64,000 bases of DNA, taken from NCBI RefSeq assembly GCF_002979975.1, contig NZ_PCQD01000008.1, positions 116,231 to 180,230 of the forward strand, in the 5' to 3' direction. Of the stretch, positions 26,576 to 35,877 are shown piece by piece. A program made the position numbers and the translations under genes. Within the stretch, counting starts at the first letter, position 1; the number at the start of each line of letters is the position of its first letter. This DNA is from Pseudomonas sp. MYb185 (GTDB taxonomy: Bacteria; Pseudomonadota; Gammaproteobacteria; Pseudomonadales; Pseudomonadaceae). The notes under the pieces are model-generated. The model saw only the letters and a program-made list of their open reading frames with translations, ran no database searches and had not been told where the DNA came from.

Positions 26576-29476
26576 TCATTGCAGCTGCCGCCACATGATG
26601 CGATTGAACTGGCAATGGGGCCGACCGGAAACCACCGCGACATCGCTGGAACCCTGCACCAGATAGATTTCACCGCTGCAGCCGGCCGGCATTCCGTCCT
26701 CATCCCGGTCCATGACGCTGAGATCGCCCGGCAGACCGATGTCCAGCTCCAGGCCTGCCGCCGGCAGGTCGGCATCGTCGATGCGCCGGTCGCCGTTGGT
26801 GTCCAGTATCTGCCTGGCCGGCATGCCACCATTGCTCAGCGACACCGCCATCAGCCAGCCACCGGCCTGGGTCAGGCAAGGGTCGTCGACATCGGTCCTG
26901 ATGAAACCGGTGGTAAACAGCACCCGGGCATTCTTGATCACGAAGTCCCGGGTTACCCGCTCGCCCTGAGCCTGGCTGTTGTGAATCAGCGGCAGATACC
27001 AGCCATGCTGGCTGCTCCAGTCCACTGTGTTGGAGGTTACCGTGCGTACCGCCTGGCCGCTGCCGGGGTCGGTGGTAAGCGAAGCGATGCGCTGCTCCTG
27101 CAGCGCCGCGGGTGTCAGCCCGTCCACCGGCAACGCTGGCACATCCAGCACGGCATAGAACGCCTGGGTGCCAGTGTCGGTCAGGTCCGCTGTTTCCATG
27201 AACTTGCCGGTGCCGAACAGCACCAGATCCCGGTCGGTGTTCATGCTCGGATGCAGTTGCGGTTGTACGGTGATCGGCTGGCCGGCGGCAGCGGTGAACA
27301 GCGGCTTACCATCGTGTGCCACCGCCCAGTGGGCCGCATCCGCCTGGTGCAGGTCGAATTTCCACAATTGGCCATGCAGATCACCGGCGAACGCTGCTCC
27401 CACCTCGCCAGCCGCATCGAACTGCAGCACCGGTGCGGACAGGCCATTGCCCTGCACCACTCCCGGGCGAGCGCTGACCTCCAGTTGCCTGAGCAGCACA
27501 CCGGTCTGCAGGTCGAACACCAGTAGCGCTGCACCATCGGCGGTGCTGCCATAGCCGTTGCCGGTGATCAGCACCGGGGTACCATGCAGCCGCGTTATCA
27601 CCGGTCTGCCGTAGACATGCCCGATCGCCTCACTCTGGCTGGCATTGACCTCCCACAGCGCACCGCGCGCCGCATCGCCACGAACCGCATCGAACAGGCG
27701 CAGAACGAACAGTCCCTTGCCACCGGCACCCAGGCCACCCGCCGCCAGGGTGCTCCACTGGCCACCCAGTTCGGCATCGGCGACCACCAGGCGACCATCG
27801 ACCCCGGAACGGTGGTGATTGCCGTTGCCGTAATCGGAGCGCGCACGTATACCCAGGCCGACCTGCAGCGCCGCCGGCAGGTAGGAGTACAGATGGTTGC
27901 CGGCGGTGTCGAACAGGCGCACAAAGCCGTCATTGGCACCGACCAGCAGCGCTTCGGCCATAGCGCTGCGCCGTTGCTGCAGATACGCAGCATAGTCCGC
28001 GCCCTGGTTGATGGTCAGAGCCTGGTGCCCTGCTCCAACCAGCACCGGGGCGGAATTGATGATATTGCCCAACAGCCGGCTGCGGCTACGCAGCTCGGCA
28101 TCCCGGCTGCCGCGGGTCCAGTCGAGCAGGCGCTGCGCGGCATCGCTGCCCGTCAGACCGGCCGTCATCGCCTCGGCATCCAGCGCCACCTGCTGTTCGC
28201 CAGACAGCAGCGCCCAGGTATTGCCGCCCAGCGTGACGGCACCAGCGGCTGTCCCGCCCTCGGCATTGCGCCAGGTCTGGAAAGTGCCCCCCGCTGCGCC
28301 CGGTACAAAAGTCTGGTCGGTGCTCCACAGCAAGGTATCAGGCTCACCATCGGCATTCATCTGGTAGGCGCGCAGGCTGCCGCTCCAGTCGCTGGGGTCG
28401 AACTGCGTCTGGTAGTAACGACTGACCCCGGCACTGAGCTGCTGGCTGTCACTCACCGCACCGCCGCCAGAGCCTGCCGCGGCGCTGATCTCCTGCAGGG
28501 CGCTGCTCAGTGCCTGCTGCAGTTGCTGGCGATCGCTGGCAGTGAAGTAGCGGCCATTGCCCGCGCTCGCCGCCTGACTGAGGCGGACATCGTCCAGGGC
28601 AAAGCCGACGGTATAGGTTTGCAGGTTCTGCAACGGGAAGCGCGGATCATTCCAGCTCTGTCCGGCCTGGTCGGTGCCGCTGCTGCGCAAGTCGGTTTCA
28701 TAGGCGAAGCGGGCGATATCATCCAGGTAGAAGGTGCCGCCTTCGGTGCTGTCCTGTGCGCCAGCGGTGACATCGGCGCCGTCCCCATCCCAGTCGGGCA
28801 GGTTGAAGTTGCCGGCCAGCCGCGGATTGTTGCCGTCCGGCTCCTGCGCCAGCGTGGTGGGAAATTGACTGTCATGGGTGGGCAGGCCGTCGGTCACCAC
28901 CAGACCGAAGTTCTTCTGGCAGCGATACTGGATCGGACTGTGGAACACCTCGCGCTGCGACTCGGCCAGGGTTTGCGGGTAGAACGCCCGCATGCCGCGC
29001 AGATAACGGGTGATCTCATAATAGGACTCGGCCAGCGGGGTCCAGGTAAGGCTGCCCCTGGTGCTCGGATTCAACCCGTCCAACGCCCGGTTGAGCGCAT
29101 CGAAGCGGGCGATGCCGGCAGCGCTGTGCGGGTCGATGCTGCCCGCCTCCACTTGCAGTTGCCCTCCCGGGCCACTGTCATTGGGCAGTGACTGACGAAA
29201 GGTAAACAGTCCGAAGCGCAGGTCGCGATTGGCCGCGATCACGTCCTTGGTGACGTCCCGGGCAATGTCCAGACGCGTTTCGCTGCCGATGGAGTTCAGC
29301 ACCATGCTCGAGGAATTGTCGAACAGCACCAGCACGTTGGGCGGTACGACCGAGGCAGATAATATCGGCCCGCTCAAGGGAGCGAAGGCCTGCGCCGGCA
29401 GAGCCGTGCACAGCCCCAGCGCCAGCCCGGCGACAGCCGCCTGACAGCGGTGCAGGTTACATCCGTGTAAAGGCAT
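26576..29476 (-). CDS. pilY1: Type IV pilus adhesin/tip protein PilY1 (966 aa)
   Basis: Signal peptide ending near PAQAFAP (residues 28-34). A von Willebrand A-like domain follows, with a MIDAS motif DNSSS at 53-57. The C-terminal half is a PilC-type beta-propeller, marked by repeated [16 protein letters not shown] and [10 protein letters not shown] blades. Two acidic Asp/Asn-rich loops occur near the end: [12 protein letters not shown] at about 892-903, of EF-hand form, and MDRDEDG at about 922-928. They are likely Ca2+ sites of the type that govern twitching in P. aeruginosa. PilY1 sits at the pilus tip, promotes extension and acts in surface sensing. The ATG 29476 overlaps the end of pilX by 20 bp. 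Confidence 0.93.
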   Translation of the reverse strand: MPLHGCNLHRCQAAVAGLALGLCTALPAQAFAPLSGPILSASVVPPNVLVLFDNSSSMVLNSIGSETRLDIARDVTKDVIAANRDLRFGLFTFRQSLPNDSGPGGQLQVEAGSIDPHSAAGIARFDALNRALDGLNPSTRGSLTWTPLAESYYEITRYLRGMRAFYPQTLAESQREVFHSPIQYRCQKNFGLVVTDGLPTHDSQFPTTLAQEPDGNNPRLAGNFNLPDWDGDGADVTAGAQDSTEGGTFYLDDIARFAYETDLRSSGTDQAGQSWNDPRFPLQNLQTYTVGFALDDVRLSQAASAGNGRYFTASDRQQLQQALSSALQEISAAAGSGGGAVSDSQQLSAGVSRYYQTQFDPSDWSGSLRAYQMNADGEPDTLLWSTDQTFVPGAAGGTFQTWRNAEGGTAAGAVTLGGNTWALLSGEQQVALDAEAMTAGLTGSDAAQRLLDWTRGSRDAELRSRSRLLGNIINSAPVLVGAGHQALTINQGADYAAYLQQRRSAMAEALLVGANDGFVRLFDTAGNHLYSYLPAALQVGLGIRARSDYGNGNHHRSGVDGRLVVADAELGGQWSTLAAGGLGAGGKGLFVLRLFDAVRGDAARGALWEVNASQSEAIGHVYGRPVITRLHGTPVLITGNGYGSTADGAALLVFDLQTGVLLRQLEVSARPGVVQGNGLSAPVLQFDAAGEVGAAFAGDLHGQLWKFDLHQADAAHWAVAHDGKPLFTAAAGQPITVQPQLHPSMNTDRDLVLFGTGKFMETADLTDTGTQAFYAVLDVPALPVDGLTPAALQEQRIASLTTDPGSGQAVRTVTSNTVDWSSQHGWYLPLIHNSQAQGERVTRDFVIKNARVLFTTGFIRTDVDDPCLTQAGGWLMAVSLSNGGMPARQILDTNGDRRIDDADLPAAGLELDIGLPGDLSVMDRDEDGMPAGCSGEIYLVQGSSDVAVVSGRPHCQFNRIMWRQLQ

Positions 29477-29954
29477 AGACACTCTCCAGAACCGTACGGG
29501 TAGCCCCCTTGTGACTGACCACCGAGATCCGATACAGGGTGCTCGGCGCCCCGGCGGCCAGATTCGCCGGCATGACGCTGTCACCCAGCCGCACGATGCG
29601 GTACCAGGCCCGCGCGTCATTGCCGGCCACCGCAACCGGTAACGCACTCCAATCGGCAGCCGGGGCGCTCAGATGGTCCGGATCGAGTGCGGCAACTGGC
29701 AGCTCGCAGCCAGCCTGGACGCATACCAGCAACGGCAGCATCAGTTCATTAGCGCGGACCTGCTGTTCGATGTAGCGCAGGCCGCTTTCCGCGGCCTGGA
29801 AGCTGTCGTTCTTGAGTTTGACGTTATGCGCCATGCGCTCCTGACTGGTAGAGATACCGATGCCCGCCACCGCGGTCAGGGTCAGCATCAGCAGCAGAAC
29901 CAGGCTGATGATCAGGGCACTGCCTGCCTGGCGCCGTGTTGAACCTGTAAACAT
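29457..29954 (-). CDS. pilX: Type IV minor pilin PilX (165 aa)
   Basis: Leader FTGSTRRQAG precedes SALIISLVLLLMLTLTAV. The residue-5 Glu of ordinary pilins is absent, as is usual for the PilX/GspK-like tip subunit. A typical PilX helix follows (MAHNVKLKNDSFQAAESGLR). The start ATG 29954 has AGGAG 6 nt upstream; an ATG at 29972 that abuts the pilW stop is the alternative. It works with PilV, PilW and PilY1 in the initiation complex. Confidence 0.9.
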   Translation of the reverse strand: MFTGSTRRQAGSALIISLVLLLMLTLTAVAGIGISTSQERMAHNVKLKNDSFQAAESGLRYIEQQVRANELMLPLLVCVQAGCELPVAALDPDHLSAPAADWSALPVAVAGNDARAWYRIVRLGDSVMPANLAAGAPSTLYRISVVSHKGATRTVLESVYAFTRM

Positions 29955-29972
29955 GATCCGCTCCTGTTCCAT

Positions 29973-30758
29973 TCAATCCAGCCGGTTGCGCAGCGCGGTG
30001 ACCAGGGTGTACTGCTGCACCCTGACCTTGCCGTCATCGGTACTGGCCGGACTGTCACTGAGACCCAGGGCAAGGCGCACACTGCGAATGCGCGCACTGT
30101 CCTCGGTTGCCACCGTGGCCAGGTAACTGCCGTCCACCTGCCGCTGCGCGGCATCGGCGGCCAACCCGAAGCGCACGTCGAAGGCCGCCACGTTGTCGAT
30201 CAGTACCTCGAAGTTGCCAGTGCCGTTGAGGCGGGTCTGCACCGCATGTTGCGCCAGCCGGTACTCGATCTGGCGTACCGGGATCAGCAGGTCGCCAGGG
30301 CCGGCCTGCAGACGGTCGGTGCCGCTGACAATACGCAGCTCGTTCAGGCAGTTGCTCGCCAGCAACCACTGCGCGCCATAGTCCGAGGCCCTGTGGCTGC
30401 CGCCGAACGCAGTGCTGGCATACACCGGCACCGCGGTGACTACCTTGAGCACACCGTCGGCAAAACTGATGGGTTGGGCAAAGTCCACTGGCAGTTGGCT
30501 GCGGGTAGCGGCAGGCAGGCGGGCCAGATCCAGACAACCGAACATGCCGGCCTGGCGCAGATCGCGGCTGATACGGGTCAGCACGAAGCGGGCATTCTCC
30601 TGCAACGCGGCGCTATGCTGCTGCACCACGAAGCTCTGCTTGCCGGCAATGAATATCTGCGACACGCCAAGCACCAGGATCAGCCCGAGGGTCATGGCGA
30701 TCATCAGCTCGACCAGCCCGAAGCCGCGCTGTGCGCCTACCGGCGCGAGACCGCTCAC
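29973..30758 (-). CDS. pilW: Type IV minor pilin PilW (261 aa, GTG start)
   Basis: Prepilin leader ending QRG, then FGLVELMIAMTLGLILVLGV with Glu5. The long C-terminal domain is typical of PilW (Asp/Arg-rich with ISRDLRQAGMFGC early on). It starts with GTG 30758, overlapping the pilV TGA (GTGA). The next gene, pilX, follows almost directly. Confidence 0.9.
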   Translation of the reverse strand: MSGLAPVGAQRGFGLVELMIAMTLGLILVLGVSQIFIAGKQSFVVQQHSAALQENARFVLTRISRDLRQAGMFGCLDLARLPAATRSQLPVDFAQPISFADGVLKVVTAVPVYASTAFGGSHRASDYGAQWLLASNCLNELRIVSGTDRLQAGPGDLLIPVRQIEYRLAQHAVQTRLNGTGNFEVLIDNVAAFDVRFGLAADAAQRQVDGSYLATVATEDSARIRSVRLALGLSDSPASTDDGKVRVQQYTLVTALRNRLD

Positions 30759-31249
30759 AGGTCACCCCGGATCAGTGAGGAAATGACCACTTCGGTATGG
30801 CCGCCATCCGCGACGATACGTTGCTCCGACCAGCCAACGGTGATGGTCGCACGGCTGCCGCTGATCACCACGCTGCCGTAACCGGCCGGCAACAGGCAAC
30901 TGACGGCGCGGATGAAATCCTCGCGGTCGGTAGCCAGGATCGATGAGGCCTGCGATGCAGCAGAGCATGTGCTGTTGACGCTCAGGGCATAACTGGACAG
31001 GCTGCCGGCGTTGGCCCGCATGCGATCGAGCATGTCATAGGCGAGGAAGCTGGCTTGGGTATGGTAGGCGGCACTGGCGTTATAGCGCAGGGCATTGGTC
31101 TGCAGTGAGACGGCGCCAAGCACGCCGATGGCCAGCACCAGCAGCGCCACCAGCACTTCCAGCAGGCTGACGCCGCGCTGCCGCCCGGCGCCACCGGGCA
31201 GCGCCGGGCGGGTCCCCAGTCGGTGGCGTGCAGATCGTCCCGATCCCAT
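30755..31249 (-). CDS. pilV: Type IV minor pilin PilV (164 aa)
   Basis: Leader of about 26 residues ending GRQRG, then VSLLEVLVALLVLAIGVLGA with Glu5, followed by the conserved AAYHTQASFLAYDMLDRMRAN of PilV. GGGAG is 7 nt before the ATG. It is the first gene of the minor-pilin operon here. No fimU or fimT gene precedes it and no pilY2 lies inside, unlike P. aeruginosa. Confidence 0.92.
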   Translation of the reverse strand: MGSGRSARHRLGTRPALPGGAGRQRGVSLLEVLVALLVLAIGVLGAVSLQTNALRYNASAAYHTQASFLAYDMLDRMRANAGSLSSYALSVNSTCSAASQASSILATDREDFIRAVSCLLPAGYGSVVISGSRATITVGWSEQRIVADGGHTEVVISSLIRGDL

Positions 31250-31334
31250 GGCAGACTCCCATCAGCAGAAAAGATGCTCAGGGACTGCCTGCTCCTGACA
31301 TGAGGCCGGGAACTTAACGGTGACTCAAGGGCAG

Positions 31335-31358
31335 AACATCACCCAAATGGGTGATGTT
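31335..31358. promoter_or_regulatory. Perfect 24-bp palindrome upstream of the minor-pilin operon
   Basis: AACATCACCCA and TGGGTGATGTT are exact 11-bp complements separated by 2 bp, about 86 bp upstream of pilV. A further half-site-like TTGGTGATT overlaps its right edge. With no T tract on either strand it looks more like a dimeric-regulator operator than a terminator for the dehydrogenase gene ending at 31401. Confidence 0.5.
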
Positions 31359-31400
31359 GGTGATTCTGTGAAACGCATCATGCCCAATCTGTCGATCAGG

Positions 31401-32357
31401 CTACACAATGCGCCGGCTTGCCCGGGACTGCCCTTCCAGCAGATTCTCCGCCAGTTGCGCGACGATCCGCTGCCGTGCCTCCCGACTGCCCCAGGCGCTA
31501 TGCGGCGTCACTACCAGATTCGGCAACTGCGCCTCCAGTAGCGGATTGCCCGCCACCGGCGGCTCGGTGGTCAACACATCGAAACCGGCCCCGCCCAGGT
31601 GACCGCTGCGCAGACTGTCGACCAGTGCCTGCTCATCCACCAGTCCGCCACGCCCGGTGTTGATCAGCAGACTGCCCGGTTTCATCGCCGCCAGTTGCGC
31701 AGCGCCAATCATGCCGCGGGTGTTGTCGGTAAGCGGACAGTGCAGGCTGAGAATATCGATCTGCGGCAGCAGCTCATCCAGAGCCGGCCGATCAGGATGG
31801 GTACGCCCCGGCACAGACCCCACCAGCACCCGCATGCCGAAGGCACTGGCGAGGTGGCCGACGTGCTGGCCCAGCTCACCGTAACCGAGAATGCCCAGGG
31901 TGCGTCCGGACAGCTCACCGATCGGATAGTCCAGCAGGCAGAACTGGCTGCTGCGCTGCCAGGCTCCCTCGCGTACCGCCTGGCGGTAGGACTCGAAACG
32001 GGTGATCAATACCAGCATCAGCATCAGCGTGTGCTGCGCCACCGAAGGCGTGCCGTAGGCCTGGCAGTTGTAGACACCGATGCCGCGACGCCGGGCCGCC
32101 TCCAGATCCACATTGTTGGTGCCGGTGGCGGCGATCAGGATCAGTTGCAATTGCGGGCAGGCCTGCATGACCCGCTCATCGATCACCACCTTGTTGGTGA
32201 TCACCGCCTGATGGTCACCAATACGCTGCGCCACCTGCTCCGGCGCAGTGGCCGCAAACAGCGTCAGCTGCGAGGTGCTGTCATGCAGCGCCTGCATGTC
32301 GAGATCACCCTGATCCAATGAGGCCTGGTCCAGAAATACCGCCGATAGCTTTTTCAT
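31401..32357 (-). CDS. D-2-hydroxyacid dehydrogenase, glycerate dehydrogenase-like (318 aa)
   Basis: An NAD(P)-dependent reductase of 2-oxo acids. The Rossmann motif is LGILGYGELGQHV (about residues 148-160). The catalytic Arg sits in NTGRGGLVDEQAL, the Glu in LTTEPPV and the His in VTPHSAWGS. The overall length and the N-terminal AATGTNNVDLEAARRRGI resemble HprA-type hydroxypyruvate/glycerate dehydrogenases of Pseudomonas, though the exact substrate is uncertain. ATG 32357 is picked from homologous starts. It diverges from the LysE-type exporter gene with 65 bp between. Confidence 0.85.
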   Translation of the reverse strand: MKKLSAVFLDQASLDQGDLDMQALHDSTSQLTLFAATAPEQVAQRIGDHQAVITNKVVIDERVMQACPQLQLILIAATGTNNVDLEAARRRGIGVYNCQAYGTPSVAQHTLMLMLVLITRFESYRQAVREGAWQRSSQFCLLDYPIGELSGRTLGILGYGELGQHVGHLASAFGMRVLVGSVPGRTHPDRPALDELLPQIDILSLHCPLTDNTRGMIGAAQLAAMKPGSLLINTGRGGLVDEQALVDSLRSGHLGGAGFDVLTTEPPVAGNPLLEAQLPNLVVTPHSAWGSREARQRIVAQLAENLLEGQSRASRRIV

Positions 32358-32422
32358 TGTGCAACCTGTGTCTGCCATGGGAAGGGAGTTAGAATGGCCG
32401 TTTTTCAGGCCGGAGTGGTCCA

Positions 32423-33052
32423 TTGTATCTGAACGAATTTCTTCTGGTGGCGCTGGTGCATCTGCTGGCGGTGATCAGCCCCGGGCCGGACTTTGCGGTG
32501 GTGATACGCAACAGCGTCAGTGCCGGACGCCAGGCCGGTCTGATGACCGCCCTGGGGGTAGGCAGCGGTATCTTCCTGCATGTGACCTACTCGCTGCTGG
32601 GCATCGGCATCATCGTCTCGCAGTCGGTATGGCTGTTCAACCTGCTGAAGCTGCTGGCCGGTGCCTATCTGCTGTACATCGGGGTCAAGGCGCTGCGTGC
32701 CAGACCGCAGGCGGCGACGGACATCACCGCGCCAGCGGTGGTCCTGGCATCGCGCAGGGCCTTCGGCATCGGCTTCATCACCAACGGCCTGAACCCCAAG
32801 GCAACGCTGTTCTTCCTGTCGCTGTTCACGCTGGTGATCAGTCCGCAGACACCGATCCTGATTCAGGCCGGCTATGGCCTCTATCTGGCGCTCGCCACTA
32901 CCCTGTGGTTCTGCCTGGTCGCCTTGCTGTTCAGCCAGCAGGCAGTGCGCCGCGGTTTCGCCCGCCTGGGCCACTGGTTCGACCGAGTCATGGGCGCGGT
33001 ACTGATCGCCCTGGGTCTGCACCTGGCCCTGGCGGAGTGGCTCAGGCGCTGA
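32423..33052 (+). CDS. LysE/RhtB-family amino-acid exporter (209 aa, TTG start)
   Basis: A six-helix inner-membrane efflux protein. The family N-terminus [21 protein letters not shown] contains the SPGP motif, and [19 protein letters not shown] is the conserved helix 4 region. It exports an amino acid or derivative such as homoserine or threonine; the substrate is not known. The only possible start is TTG 32423, behind GGAG. Its 3' end overlaps the 3' end of hemH by 11 bp on the other strand. Confidence 0.87.
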   Translation: MYLNEFLLVALVHLLAVISPGPDFAVVIRNSVSAGRQAGLMTALGVGSGIFLHVTYSLLGIGIIVSQSVWLFNLLKLLAGAYLLYIGVKALRARPQAATDITAPAVVLASRRAFGIGFITNGLNPKATLFFLSLFTLVISPQTPILIQAGYGLYLALATTLWFCLVALLFSQQAVRRGFARLGHWFDRVMGAVLIALGLHLALAEWLRR

Positions 33053-34061
33053 CCGGTTCGTTGCGCGCCCAGTCGGCCAGGGTATCCATCCACTGCGGGT
33101 GGTCGTTCAGGCAGGGCACCAGCACCAGTTCCTCGCCACCGGCATCGATGAACTGCTCGCGGCCACGATCGCCGATTTCCTCCAGCGTCTCGATGCAATC
33201 GGCGGTGAATGCCGGGCACATCACCAGCAACCGCTTAACACCGCGGGCGGCCAGCTCCTCCAGTTGCGCCTCGGTATAGGGTTCGATCCACTTGGCGCGG
33301 CCCAATCGCGACTGGAACGACATGCTCCACTGCTGCGGCGCGAGATCGAAGCGCTCGGCAATACTCTGGCTGACCGCCCGGCACTGGGCCCGGTAGCAGG
33401 TCGGATGGGACGGCGAGTGACGCTCGCAGCAGTCCTCGAAGCTCACGCAGTAGTCACCTGTGGGATCGGCCTTGCGCAGATGACGCTCGGGCAGGCCATG
33501 ATAGCTGAACAGCAGATGGTCAAAGCCACCCTCCAGATGCGGCCGGGCACTGCTCGCCAACGCTTCCAGGTAGTCAGGGCGGCCATGGAAAGCGGGCAGT
33601 ACAGTCAGACGCACCGGAAAACGGTGCTGTTCGATGACCCGCTGCGCTTCAAGCACCGCCGTGGTAATGGTGCTATCGGCGAACTGCGGGTACTGGTGCA
33701 TCAGCAATATCTCACTGACTCCCTGCTGCATCAGCGCCACAATGCCCTGCTCGATGGATGGCTCACCGTAACGCATTGCCAGCTCGACCGGCATATCCAC
33801 TCGGCTACGCAACTGATCGCGTACACGCTTGCTGATGACCACCAGCGGAGAACCTTCTTCCCACCATATGGAGGCGTAAGCACGCGCAGACTCGCGCGGC
33901 CGGCGCAACAGAATCAGGCTGACCAGCAGCCGTCGCGGCAGCCAGGGCAGATCCACCACGCACGGGTCCATCAAGAACTGGTTGAGGTAGCGGCGCACAT
34001 CGGCCACCTCGGTGCTGGCGGGCGAACCCAGATTGACCAGCAAAATCCCACGATCGGACAT
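33042..34061 (-). CDS. hemH: Ferrochelatase (339 aa)
   Basis: Inserts Fe2+ into protoporphyrin IX, the last step of haem synthesis. It has [12 protein letters not shown] at the start, the catalytic His in [13 protein letters not shown] (about residues 184-196), and the metal-path Glu in the context [16 protein letters not shown] (about 285-300). AAGGGAG lies 6 nt before ATG 34061. A 43-codon Cys-rich reading frame lies just upstream on the same strand (34084-34215). Confidence 0.96.
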   Translation of the reverse strand: MSDRGILLVNLGSPASTEVADVRRYLNQFLMDPCVVDLPWLPRRLLVSLILLRRPRESARAYASIWWEEGSPLVVISKRVRDQLRSRVDMPVELAMRYGEPSIEQGIVALMQQGVSEILLMHQYPQFADSTITTAVLEAQRVIEQHRFPVRLTVLPAFHGRPDYLEALASSARPHLEGGFDHLLFSYHGLPERHLRKADPTGDYCVSFEDCCERHSPSHPTCYRAQCRAVSQSIAERFDLAPQQWSMSFQSRLGRAKWIEPYTEAQLEELAARGVKRLLVMCPAFTADCIETLEEIGDRGREQFIDAGGEELVLVPCLNDHPQWMDTLADWARNEPVSA

Positions 34062-34083
34062 CAGGCTCTCCCTTGTCGCATCA

Positions 34084-34215
34084 TCATCTTGTCGGCATTG
34101 ATCGATAGCGCGATTGTACCCTGCTTGCAATGTGTTTACCGCACCGCAGGCACAGCCGACAGCACCAGCTCCGCTTGCAGCCAGGGCACGGTTCGGTAAT
34201 CCTAGGACGATTCAT
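34084..34215 (-). CDS. Possible 43-aa cysteine-rich protein upstream of hemH (uncertain)
   Basis: Short frame from ATG 34215, with AGGGG about 9 nt upstream, to TGA 34084-34086, ending 22 bp before the hemH ATG. The product is basic with six Cys in the pattern C-x2-C-x4-CC-x2-C-x2-C (residues 10-25), followed by GKH. The Cys spacing resembles a zinc- or iron-binding knuckle, but I do not recognise a family. The same bases must also hold the promoters for hemH and the divergent flavoprotein gene, so chance is a real alternative. Confidence 0.3.
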   Translation of the reverse strand: MNRPRITEPCPGCKRSWCCRLCLRCGKHIASRVQSRYRSMPTR

Positions 34216-34264
34216 CGCGGCTGCCCCTGTGCCGGCCGGACCCACCTGGAGCAAGGTCGTCGGA

Positions 34265-35239
34265 ATGAGCAACACACGCAAGATTGCCGTTATCGGTGCC
34301 GGGCTGGCCGGCATCAGTGCCGCCTCGGCCCTGGTCGAGGCCGGAGTGGATGTCACCCTGTTCGAACGTGACAGCGCAGTGGGCGGACGGCTGGGCGATG
34401 TCGGCAAGCCCGATCTGGGTGCGCAGTACTTCACGGTGCGCCACCCAGCCTTCCGCCAGGCTACCAGGGAGTGGCAACAGCGCGGCTGGATCGCCGAGTG
34501 GTCGCCGCGACTGTATCACTATGATCACGCACACGGCCTGCGGGCCTCGGCCGATGATATCCAGCGCCTGGTCGGTATACCGGATATGGCCACGCTGGCC
34601 GAGCACCTGCTGGGCAGCGACCCGGTATGCGACAGCGAGATCCAGCAGATTCAACGAACCGCCGACGAACACTGGCTGCTGCAGACGGCCGACGGCACCC
34701 AGCTGGGTCCCTTTACCGGCCTAGTGCTGGCCACCGCGCCGGCTACCGCGGCGCTGCTGCTGGAGGCCGCCCCCCAAGTGCAACAGGACGTGGCGCGGGT
34801 CCGCATGCGCCCCTGCTGGAGCCTGGCACTGCGCTTCGCCAATCCGCTGGGCACAGTGCTGGATGCCTGCTTCGTACGCGATGGGCCACTCGACTGGCTG
34901 GCGCGCAACAACAGCAAACCGCAACGGCCGGCCGATGAGCTGTGGGTCGCGCAATCCACCGCCAGTTGGGCCGAGGAACATCAGCACGCCAGCCCGGAAC
35001 TGGTTGCCAGCGCCCTGCAGCAGGCGATGGCCGAGGTATTGGGCGTGCCGCTACCGGAAGCCGACCAGGTGCAGATCCGCTACTGGCCGCAGGCGCGTCC
35101 CGCCGAAGAGTTGAAATGGGGCGCTCTGGCCGCTCCGAAGCTGGGTCTGTATGTCTGCGGTGACTGGTGTCTGGGCGGCAGGATCGAAAATGCCTGGCTC
35201 AGTGGCCGGCAGGCAGCCAAGGCAGTATTGGACAAGTGA
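34265..35239 (+). CDS. Renalase-like FAD/NAD(P)-binding amine oxidoreductase (324 aa)
   Basis: N-terminal dinucleotide-binding fold IAVIGAGLAGISAASALVEA (about residues 7-26), then the FAD ribose Glu in LFERDSAVGGRLGD. The C-terminal flavin site is GLYVCGDWCLGGRIENAWLS. The overall size and the LGAQYFTVR segment match bacterial renalase-type proteins, which oxidise off-isomers of NAD(P)H in metabolite repair (family knowledge; substrate inferred). ATG 34265 is chosen at the beginning of the Rossmann strand. It is divergent from hemH, across 203 bp. Confidence 0.82.
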   Translation: MSNTRKIAVIGAGLAGISAASALVEAGVDVTLFERDSAVGGRLGDVGKPDLGAQYFTVRHPAFRQATREWQQRGWIAEWSPRLYHYDHAHGLRASADDIQRLVGIPDMATLAEHLLGSDPVCDSEIQQIQRTADEHWLLQTADGTQLGPFTGLVLATAPATAALLLEAAPQVQQDVARVRMRPCWSLALRFANPLGTVLDACFVRDGPLDWLARNNSKPQRPADELWVAQSTASWAEEHQHASPELVASALQQAMAEVLGVPLPEADQVQIRYWPQARPAEELKWGALAAPKLGLYVCGDWCLGGRIENAWLSGRQAAKAVLDK

Positions 35240-35283
35240 TGGGAAAGCGGGGTAACGGGCTTCCCTGCCCGTGGCAGGCGGGC

Positions 35284-35808
35284 TCAGAAGCCCAGGCGAT
35301 AATACAGCGCAGCCATGTTGATACCGTCGTTCGGCTTCTTGATGCCGGCATTGGAGTAATGGTAGGCGCGTATGCCCACTTCCGAGCCGCTGGCGAACAT
35401 CAGGCCCGCACCCAGGCGATCCTCGAACTGGAATTTGCTGCCCAGATCCTGGTCATCCAGGTCGGTTTCGGTAAAGTAGGCAGCGCCGATGCCGCCCTCC
35501 ACAAAGGGTGTCACTCCCCCATCACTGGCCCCGAAGCTCAGGCGGAACATGGGCGTCAACGTCAGGCTGGTTGCATCCAGCCCACTCCAGCGGGTCACCC
35601 CGGCGTCCCAGTAGCCATTCAACTGCACACCACCGGACTGGCTTTGCCACAGGGTACGGCCGAACTCGAACTGCGCGCCGATGCGGTAGGTGGTGGTGTT
35701 TTCCGATGATTCACCAATCTGGAAAGTGATCCCGTCCAGCGCCTGGGCAGCAGGAATACTGAACAGCGTTGACAGGGCGCAAGATAATGCCAGGGCAGTT
35801 TTCTTCAT
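35284..35808 (-). CDS. pagL: PagL-like lipid A 3-O-deacylase (174 aa), catalytic Glu replaced
   Basis: Signal peptide (AALSC type; cleavage near AQALDG, about residues 20-25) and an eight-strand outer-membrane barrel ending in an aromatic (YYRLGF), as in PagL. The active-site His-Ser pair is seen in AYHYSNAGIKKPNDGIN, His150 and Ser152. The third member of the triad, a Glu 14 residues after the His, is Asn164 here. That may lower or abolish deacylation of lipid A. AAGGA is 7 nt before ATG 35808. It lies alone between the renalase-like gene (convergent) and murI. Confidence 0.85.
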   Translation of the reverse strand: MKKTALALSCALSTLFSIPAAQALDGITFQIGESSENTTTYRIGAQFEFGRTLWQSQSGGVQLNGYWDAGVTRWSGLDATSLTLTPMFRLSFGASDGGVTPFVEGGIGAAYFTETDLDDQDLGSKFQFEDRLGAGLMFASGSEVGIRAYHYSNAGIKKPNDGINMAALYYRLGF

Positions 35809-35877
35809 CTCGTTTTTCCTTGCTATGGATAATCCCACAATGATCGACTCCGCGGACCGGGGCTCCGTTCCGCTTAC

